A DNA stretch of 64,000 bases from Sistotremastrum niveocremeum HHB9708 (taxonomy: Eukaryota; Basidiomycota; Agaricomycetes; Sistotremastrales; Sistotremastraceae): NCBI GenBank assembly GCA_001630475.1, contig KV419401.1:248001-312000 (forward strand). Direction: 5' to 3'. Below are positions 56,277 to 64,000 of the stretch, in pieces. A program made the position numbers and the translations under genes. The notes beneath the pieces are model-generated. The model ran no database searches and was not told the DNA's origin. It was given only the letters and a program-made list of their open reading frames with translations. How positions within the stretch are numbered: position 1 is the stretch's first letter; each line of letters begins with the position of its first letter.

Positions 56277-57922
56277 CCATCTCTCGGACATCTCTTGCGC
56301 ATATATTTGACTGTTTATTATCTTGTTTCGCTCATATGGAAGTGCTCCTTTGTTGTCCTCGCATTGTTTCTAGATGCGCATCTATCCCCTCCTGTTTTCA
56401 TTCATGATACATATTTTTCCCCCAGTCATTCAACGGCTGATGTCACGTTGCTCCAACCCCCCCTTGCGCAATGCACACCATCACCACCACATTCGTTTTC
56501 GCTCCGCCTCTCGCTCTCGCCCTCGACTCCATCGACGCATGTACATTCCTTTCGTCGTCGTTGGTTGTTGTCCGCAGCATCCGGTTCCATTTCATTTCAT
56601 CTTGTGGATTTTATTGCACCAAGCATCTGTACAACAGCCCCTCATCTATCATATCCTCCCGCTGCGCGTGAGAGTACCCTCCAGATAGCAAATACTTTCT
56701 TCACTTCGGTTCTACATCATCTCCTCTACTATCCTCCTATTCCTGTGAATTTGCTTTCTAGTCTCTCATATTTACCCACCTTAATGATACCTCTCGAGAT
56801 CATAGAACTTCAGTGTGATGATTTGAGGTCTATGATTTCTTTGGTTTCAAGTATTTCATGCCGTCAAGACAACCAGTCTATTGTCTATGCACTTGTACTA
56901 TTGTTTCTACCTATGGGGCATAGTACGGTAGAGTGGTGGCGTTGTGGCGCTGACCTTGGCGCTGACGCTGAGAGTGACGCGACACAGCGCTCGTCGTACT
57001 TGATACTTGAATCCAACGAGTTGAGCGTATGGGAAGACAGACTACGAGTGGGGTATATGACGTGGCGGTGGAGACTCATTCCGAGTCGTGCCTCAGGCTC
57101 TTGCAGGGTCTCCGACTCGATTCTATTCTTTCGCACAGCGGACGAGGTGCCCACAATACCAGTGGTGCGACTTGGGACTTAATCGGGCGGCCAGGGAACT
57201 CAGCTGACCTGATGGCCGTTGATCAATGGTCATGATGAGACTTGATGAGATGATGGGAGTCGAAAGAGGAGGTGAGGCCGGTGACTTATTCAGTTTCCGC
57301 ACCGACCACCGGGAGTCCGCAAGGTTCACCGTACTGGCCATTTTAATGCGGCTTATCAATGCCGTTCATGCCGCACCGAGATAGGAGATAGAGATGAGAT
57401 GGGTACCAGATGCACAGGAGTGGTGAGATAGTGTCGAGACGGTAAAGTCACTGTTGAGTCAGGACGGATGCATCTCAAATATGAGTGGTTTCTGGGACTT
57501 CTGTTTCGCTTTTGGTCATACGTTCAGACTCTGGACTTGGATCTTTATGTTATTGACTTTCTAATATGTTGTCTCAGTTTCTCGCTGTTCACGGACGACT
57601 ATGATCCTACGTAGTATAATATATTGCCATTAATAATTTGCACCAGTGACTGGAAGAAGATTACTTAGAGGTGATGACCGGAAGACCGAAGTTGTTTGCA
57701 TAGTTTTGCTCGTCGACAGCCCTGCAGTTAGATTCCGGCGTGCGAAATTCGAAGATAAAAGCGTAGAGCTCACAGAGTGTCAAACATTAAGAAGTGCCGT
57801 GGACTAAGCATATAGATAGTTGTTGGTTGAAGCTGAAGTTTAGATATATACCTAAGGCGGAATTGAGATCCGTTGACCAGGAGGCCCAGGACTGGGTTGG
57901 GGCATGAACGACGAGCGGGCCC
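56277..57922. other. Intergenic, about 1.65 kb
   Basis: Downstream of the PPTase-like gene. A 295-codon open frame (56295-57182) is C+T-rich and low-complexity and looks like open non-coding sequence. A short GCTGACCTTGGCGCTGACGC repeat occurs near 56948-56966. Confidence 0.45.
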
Positions 57923-58323
57923 TCAACAAGCACGGCGGCGCGGGTAAGCACGAGAACTCGAGAACTTGATAGCCGGCAATGAATTCAGCAGATAGATGCA
58001 GGTTATGCATCGGGGCAGAGATTGCGTCGAGATGTTGAATCCGTATATAGGCTGAGCGGATCGACTGTTCCATATGCCACGCCAAAGCTGGGCGAGAGTG
58101 GATGTTGAGTGCTGAAAAGAAGAAACTCAGCTTTGGAAACCTGACGCATGTGAGAGGTACAGGCAGTTTCGCTCATCATGCCGCCGAAGAAGTTGTCATA
58201 GCTTTTTTCGATGCAATGTCGCAGTTCTGGACTCGCCCGAGAAGTGGCTTCATCATTGACCTGTGAATGGCTCAGATACTCAGCGGGTGCTGCAGGACGT
58301 ACGTTCCAATAACTTAATCCCAT
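57923..58323 (-). CDS. Doubtful small protein gene
   Basis: Two canonical introns (42 nt, donor GTACGT; 53 nt, donor GTTTCC) give an open frame of about 102 aa: MGLSYWN + VNDEATSRASPELRHCIEKS, YDNFFGGMMSETACTSHMRQ + LWRGIWNSRSAQPIYGFN, ending AYPRRRAC. No signal peptide, no known family. The unspliced second exon is also open, so the model is weak. A microsatellite lies upstream. Confidence 0.3.
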
Positions 58324-59349
58324 GTTATGGTTCGAATATTTTAGCTCAGATCGATGACCGCCAACTTGAGGTCCGTATCGTCGACGCTGCTAACGCGACA
58401 TCAAAATCTGTTGCCAACTTTGAATGAGAAACAGCACCTGGTCGCTGCGGCAAAGTTAATTGGATCAAACTCTCCCCTTGAATCCTGGTTATTCGGTCAC
58501 CCTGCCGCTACAGGAAGAAATTCATGATCAAGTTCAGGATCCGCCATCCGCTCTTCCGACACCGCTTCAAGTTCAAGTTCAAGTTCAAGTTCAAGCAACA
58601 GTGCAAGCCTCAATCTGCATAGTTCTGGCGCGTTTCGCTGTCAGGATAGTCCATACGTGTGGTGCACAGTCAAATTGCGGTTGTGGTGTAACTCAGGAGA
58701 TCTGCATTGCGGTGAGGCACATTTTTACAGTAAGCATGGTTGTGAATCATCCTCCTATTAAACCATCGGTTTATAACACTTAGTACAGGTTGGCAAACGG
58801 CTGTGCCCTCGTTGTCTGCATCGTTCTCGAGTAATGCGGTAGCCTGCCTCTTCCATGTAGTGGCTTCGCCATCCCATAGACATCCTCAGTTGTCGAGTGT
58901 GAGGTTCCCAAGCAACATCTGACGGGTTTCGTTTTGTGGGTAGGTCTGACAACTGTCGGACATGTCATTACATGTACTAAGCTAAAAGTGATCATGCAGA
59001 TATACTTGATACGAGTCAATTACTCGTGTTTTATCTCACTTTCCGCGGTTTTTGCCTAGAGTGTCGATGACTCTCACAATGGGAAGAACGGAGCCACTTC
59101 GACTGTCAACGTGTATAGTGCCGGCAGAAGACGCCAAAATGATCAAACGAGATCATCACAACCTCACCACTTTTCAGCTGTAACCACCCGGTGCTGGCCA
59201 AGTGTGTGGCTAGATGGTATGTGCCACTTTTGATCCCACAACTCTGGATTAAATTTGTATAATCAAAAGGGCCCCGAGTCAATCCAGGACTAAGGACAAC
59301 ACTGTACTTTGGTTAACACAATTGCAGACAGTCACTGTGACTACTCGAT
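58324..59349. other. Intergenic, about 1.0 kb
   Basis: Holds the TTCAAG microsatellite. The 107-codon frame through it (58460-58783) contains the repeat as VQVQVQVQ and has no recognisable domain. Confidence 0.5.
58566..58595. repeat. TTCAAG microsatellite, five perfect copies
   Basis: Direct count of five tandem hexamers. Likely length-variable between strains. Confidence 0.9.
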
Positions 59350-62207
59350 CTAATCCGACTTCTCAGTATGTCCGTTGTTGACATCCATATCAAGCTTTGT
59401 ATGATTCTTCCTCGCTCGTAACCGAGCGACGTGAACGGCCAAGGCATCCCGAAGCCTCTGCAATTCCGCAATGTCCTCTCCCGTCAATGCGGAGTCTAAC
59501 TCTTCCTCCTCCACGAGTTCGAAGAGATCGTCGTTTCCGGGGGCTTGATCCGACGTCTCCCCCTGTACGGACCCGCCAAATCTATCGCAGTCCTCGAGGA
59601 ATAGTGTCACTACATGACTGTCCGCCGTATCATCTCCACAGGCCAACATGTAGAACAGCAGAGCTTCTCGATCGCGAAGTGCAATCAGATCGGAGTAGCT
59701 GAAGAGCTGGTCAGGCTCAAGAGGAGGGGCCATAGCAATCAGTAGCTCGAATTGCGTTATCTTCTGACTCCTCTCAGCATTACGCAATGCTGAAGTGATC
59801 GTGCTTTCCTGCGTACCGACAGGAGTAGACTCCGAAGGCTCCTGATTGGAGTCATGGGTCGTGGGAACGTCGCTAGCCAGGTCAATCTTGACCACTTGCG
59901 AGCCAGCCTTCGAGTCTTCGGCCTGATCGGAGTATTGGGAAGACAAATAGGGCGGCTGTGGAACGGTAGAGAGCTCCTGATAGGATGCATTGTCCCTGAT
60001 TGGCGTCGGGGGATGTGTCCGCCGACCTCGCGAACTCTCCCGAATCGGAGGCCTGGCGGGCGGTATGGCACCCTCTTTCGTATCCATAATTGATCGCAGG
60101 CATCTCAGAAATCCCATCAGAGTGCAGAACGTGAGTATGCGCCTCTCTGGGTTATGGGTAATGTCGACCCATGCTGGCAGCCGCTGAATCAAGTCCAGTA
60201 GAGCGCTCAAGAGACCTGACTTGGTCGACATCTTAGAGTCTCTGATACTTGTAGCGAGCTGAGGGCGCATCCGCTTTAATATATCTTGGTAACAGCGCCT
60301 GGGATCAACTACGGGTGTGGTCTCATCTTCCATGTCTGTCTTGATTTGTGGAGATTTATTGGCCGCCCAGTATACTGCGACGACGAATTGCGGTACGAGA
60401 CCCTTCGCTAAAACGTTCCCCAGGATTCCAGGCAGATAGTGGTCGTCAACCATCTCGGACATGAGGAGGGCACCCAAGAATGCTGGTGTTACTTGTGTGG
60501 TGTCGTGTCTGAGGTTTAATGATACGTCAACACAGCTCCCAAAGCCACGTTCGAGGGCGTCCAGGAAGTTTCTTGGCGGATCAGGATATACCAGATCTCC
60601 ACGGTTATCCGGGCCAGGCTTTTCGCTGAAAAAGACCAGTGCACGAAAAGTGCTTGTCAATTCTAAGTCCTTGGCTCGATCCATTGGTCCCGTTCGCTCA
60701 ATGCCTTGCAAGATACGTAGCAGGACTCTGGGAATCATACTGGCCGAAGGTTCCCAGTCTGCAGCAGCTGCGAACGGCATAAGCACACGATTCCAGTTCC
60801 ATCGATGTGAAACAAGTACCTCTGTTGATACGCAGGAGATTCTGAATAACAAGACGCTTCGTTTTAGTATTGTTCTCCGGACCCAACAAACGAACGATAG
60901 CAGGCTCGAAGTTCTCGAGAAAATCAGCGCTAGACTTGGGCTTGATGAGATTAAAACACTCTATCACGGTTGGCGCAACTTGGAGCAGGGACTCCGAGCT
61001 CTCGCACTTTGCAACCAAAGCAAAGAAATAACGGGAGCCCTCCTCCTCAGTGGGATAGGCATAACGATCAAATAGTGATCGGTAAACGCTGGACCACCAA
61101 GACTGGACCTGTCGCGCGCGGAGAATTTGCTGGGGACGTGACTTTGATATCGCCATTCCGTAGACCGAAGAAATGAGACTGCGAACTGCTCTCGATAGCG
61201 CAGTCTCAAACGGTGATTCTTCGTTCCACACGGCATGCCACGATACAATCACCAGGAACAATACGACCAATCCACACAAAATAGTTCCAAGGAGGGAGGT
61301 CGCAAGGATGGTGGCCTTGGGAGGTTCGACTGAGGAATGAATGTTCCATAACTGATAGAGGAGGCCAGCTAAGAAGAGCCCAATAGCGAAAACGATAGAC
61401 CAATGGAGGACATTGAACGTCGGCGTTAGAACGTTTCCGACCAAGCGTTCCCTTTCCTTTGTTCGCATCACATTTTCCACTGATGTGAGGCCCTTTGGAA
61501 GTTCTTGGATGTCATTCATTTGGAACCGAGCAAATGTAGTGACAGCGGCACACAAAATCTGTTACAGAACAATTTAAGCACACGCTCAGGGACCCACCAG
61601 AATGTCCCCGAACTCACGCTCACTACAAGAGACAAATACCAGAAGGTAGCAGATACTTCGTCGGAATGTTGAGGTTTGAATTTCAGAGGCGTCTGAATTG
61701 AGCTCGAATTGAATTTCAGTCCCTGCGACTGAGCAATCTCGGTCACTAGATCAATCAGGTTTTGGAGCAGCTGATCGTTGTTCTGTCCTGGTACAGCCGA
61801 CAACGCATTCACAGTCGGCACCAAAAATGCAGTAACAACCGCTGAGAAGAGTGCAATCTGGTGGTGGTTAACCTTTTTAGCGACCTCCGACTTGGCAGTG
61901 CGCTTACGAAGAGAAGTGTGGTATCCAAAGTTTCGCGCCAGTATTTGACCTGTTCCTTCAGAAACTTTAGGGCAACTTCGAGCACTGTCGACCACCCCAC
62001 ATCATCATCCCATGGCGGGCTAAGCATAGGATATTTAAGCAAACGTTCTTCGGGCCGTAGCTCGCCCGGCTCCCTCTCCTCATAGTTCTCGGTTTTTGAG
62101 GACACAACTGAGTTAATATGATTCAAGATCTCCGTTTGTTGCTTCATGTATCCTGTAAGCTCATTCATGAAGGCTGATTGCTGCCTCATGAAATCGTCCA
62201 TGGACAT
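59350..62207 (-). CDS. DUF6535 transmembrane protein with long cytosolic C-terminus
   Basis: Starts MSMDDFMRQQSAFMNELTGY. The DUF6535 region begins KYWRETLDTTLLF and, across a 51-nt intron, IALFSAVVTAFLVPTVNALS (first membrane segment). SATFWYLSLVVS and ILCAAVTTFARFQ follow, then two more segments: VLHWSIVFAIGLFLAGLLYQ and ILATSLLGTILCGLVVLFLV. The remaining 700 residues are soluble and helical (SVYRSLFDRYAYPTEEEGSR, VAPTVIECFNLIKPKSSADF), with a Ser/Pro-rich stretch (PPARPPIRESSRGRRTHPPT) and an acidic C-terminus (ELVEEEELDSALTGEDIAEL). About 900 aa. DUF6535 proteins are numerous in basidiomycetes and their function is not known. The ATG at 62207 was chosen as the first in frame. Confidence 0.75.
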
Positions 62208-64000
62208 CCTCGTCAATTGGCGTAGATCTCCTGATACTCTGACAGTTTCGTCAGGATGGTCATGACAGTACCACTCTGAGCAACCACTTACTGGCAGAAT
62301 TGATGGCACAAGTCGTGAACCCCGACTGGCAGCGACTGGCAGCGCCGCAAGCCTGCTTGGGAGAGTTTGATGGGGGCGATGTGCATCCTCAGGAGTGAAG
62401 TCGGGACCAATATGTATTGCCGCCACTCGGCGCCGCGCTACGGCGCCACGTGGTCGTGTACGATGCCTGGGACCTGGTGCTGAGTCGCAATTTCAAGTTT
62501 GTTCACCTGATAAGCAAATCGAAGGTCAAACGTTCACGCGCACCAGATGGACTGACAGGGCTTTGTTTGTTCAATTCGACGGAGAATTCCCGATTTCCCA
62601 CTGTCGGTTGAGCCACGAACCCTGCTCCCCAATCCTGCTATCCTGCCTGCAACATGGATCTTCCTCTTCCCAAATGTTAGTGTCAGGTCTAGACCGTCAC
62701 AGTTATCCTGAGACTCATGTACTCCAACTCTTCAATCAGTCGGTGGCCTGGTGAGTCTCTCCGTCGGTCTGAGGTTTGACTCCGAGAAGCCCGAGTCTTC
62801 GACGCTTCTCATCACTGTCATCAGTCCTTTCTGGCGCCAGGGGGGTTATTGAGCGTTGGAACTGGACCAATGGAACAGTAAGAAGATGTGATGGCTTGAC
62901 CCCATCAGAACAAGACGTGGGCTCCCGGTTCACTGTTCACCCGAGCTACTCGGTATAGGGTGTTTCACCGGGTCCCTTGACACTATCATGGCTATCGCAA
63001 GGAAATTTAGGAACAGGTAACCGTACATGTAATCACAACATACTATGTAAGACTCGAGCTAGCGCCTGCAGATTAGTCCGTTGCTCTGGGTCATGTGCAG
63101 AAATCACACATCGTTGAGAAACCCTTTCTCAGTATTCCTTTGAAGATTATCAATCAACAAATTTATTCATCAATAACTCGGCAACTAGACAGCTCGAAAA
63201 CAATACATCAGACCTTCCGACAATGGGATGGCTACTCTGGCCCACAGGGCCATCCCGGTGCGATATTCAGTCATTTCAGTAAGATTCACATGCATGATCG
63301 CCCAAGCGTGATTACTATAGGTTCCTCCACAGATTTTTCCAATTGGGCCCACTACATCAATAGCTCCTCATTCTCCTGACCCTGGCTTGAACGGATGAAC
63401 TCTTCAGACAATGAGCTTATATCCAAGTTAGCGGGTCAACTCGCAACTGCTGATGATACGATTCATGAAGGGTACAAGAGGGCTTAAGGTAAATTGGCGG
63501 GAGAGATTGGCGAAAGACAGAACAATAACATTTCTATGACATGAACGTATTTGGAGTAATGGAGTAGTGTTCCATGTAAATGCAACGTGTCATATATATA
63601 GGACACGCCTTTTGGACAAAATGCCCTGGCATGACACAAGTTCCACAACAGACCCTCGGGCCTGTTGCTCGCCAATTTGGGTTGAACGCAGTCGTCTTCA
63701 ACACGAAACATCCTGTAGCAGGCCCCTTAGTATTAGTGCATGGACTGCATATCAACCCGTAGATTATCTGACCTGTCGAGTGTATCTCTTGGCCATGTGT
63801 TGTCAATGTAGACCAATGACTCTGTATAAGTGTATATTGTGCCAAGAAATACAGCGATTGCTGCGTGGGCTCAGTGTGTTGCCTCTGACGACGCGTTCTT
63901 CCCAACGGATGAACTCATTCTTGTTCGTCTGATCCCCCGGCTTTCGATGTAGATAAAGGTGTAGGAGTTTTGGTTGGTTCTACAAAAAATTGAATTAGCT
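62208..64000. other. Intergenic, about 1.8 kb to window end
   Basis: Upstream of the DUF6535 gene and reaching the window edge. Open frames of up to 123 codons on both strands (62395-62754 +, 63534-63905 -) have no recognisable motif or splice-supported extension. A duplicated GGCAGCGACTGGCAGCG string lies near 62326-62346. No RNA gene seen. Confidence 0.4.

Noticed and set aside
56295-57182. Open frame of 295 codons just after the PPTase-like gene
   Set aside because: Ser/Pro/Leu-rich from C+T-rich DNA, no motif and no splice-supported extension; more likely 3' UTR and spacer.
62208-62426. N-terminal extension of the DUF6535 protein
   Set aside because: The extended frame has no ATG; it opens with GTG. 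The ATG at 62207 fits better.
62395-62754. Plus-strand frame of 119 codons upstream of the DUF6535 gene
   Set aside because: Overlaps the likely leader of the minus-strand gene and resembles nothing.
63534-63905. Minus-strand frame of 123 codons with several cysteines
   Set aside because: Looked at as another secreted protein, but it lacks a signal peptide and the six-cysteine pattern.
1-64000. Transposons, virus-like elements, tRNA, rRNA or CRISPR arrays
   Set aside because: Searched by eye for reverse transcriptase or transposase motifs, long terminal or inverted repeats and tRNA box sequences; none convincing.

Overview
The window reads as nuclear DNA of a basidiomycete fungus, most likely an agaricomycete. 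Nearly every gene is split by GT..AG introns of about 45-70 nt, spacing between genes is tight, and the gene families are typical of mushrooms: F-box and leucine-rich proteins, MYND proteins, several P450s, PalI-like tetraspans, a DUF6535 protein and a PsiD-type decarboxylase. I found no transposon or virus-like element. No rRNA or tRNA gene was recognised. Gene models below were built by joining exons by eye, so internal splice sites are predictions.

Layout. 0.1-2.4 kb (-): two tandem SUR7/PalI four-helix membrane proteins that share an 11-nt microexon. 3.4-5.4 kb (+): DUF4139 protein carrying an in-frame stop. 5.6-8.6 kb (+): two tandem F-box paralogs, the first with a nonsense codon. 8.7-9.5 kb (-): tandem ABM-domain protein. 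9.9-12.1 kb: uroporphyrinogen-III synthase (-) and mitochondrial citrate carrier (+) diverging from a 66-bp gap. 12.6-14.9 kb (-): P450 A. 15.4-16.3 kb (-): beta-carbonic anhydrase. 17.1-19.2 kb (-): P450 C. 19.4 kb (+): small hydrophilic protein. 20.3-23.0 kb (+): AP-1 beta-adaptin. 23.2-24.8 kb (+): F-box protein. 25.2-26.5 kb (-): phosphatidylserine-decarboxylase-like protein of the PsiD type. 28.6-31.1 kb: a short conserved protein (-) and the METTL16 RNA methyltransferase (+). 31.4 kb (+): first small cysteine-rich secreted protein. 32.0-39.3 kb (-): F-box protein and two tandem MYND proteins. 39.7-40.8 kb (-): Rho GTPase with a 7-nt microexon. 42.9-45.3 kb (-): P450 B, paralog of A. 46.4-49.7 kb (+): array of five more cysteine-rich secreted proteins, one broken, two of them a recent tandem copy. 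50.5-52.3 kb (+): secreted SGNH esterase. 54.9-56.3 kb (+): phosphopantetheinyl-transferase-like protein with altered catalytic residues. 57.9-58.3 kb (-): doubtful small gene. 59.4-62.2 kb (-): DUF6535 membrane protein. The rest is intergenic.

How it fits together. Housekeeping genes (heme synthesis, citrate export, clathrin sorting, U6 methylation, Rho signalling) are interspersed with lineage-specific tandem duplicates. The most notable parts are the six-cysteine secreted family, microexons of 7-11 nt in four genes, the PPTase-like protein lacking canonical metal-binding residues, the PsiD-type decarboxylase, and a CGG/CCG promoter block shared by two P450 paralogs 30 kb apart.
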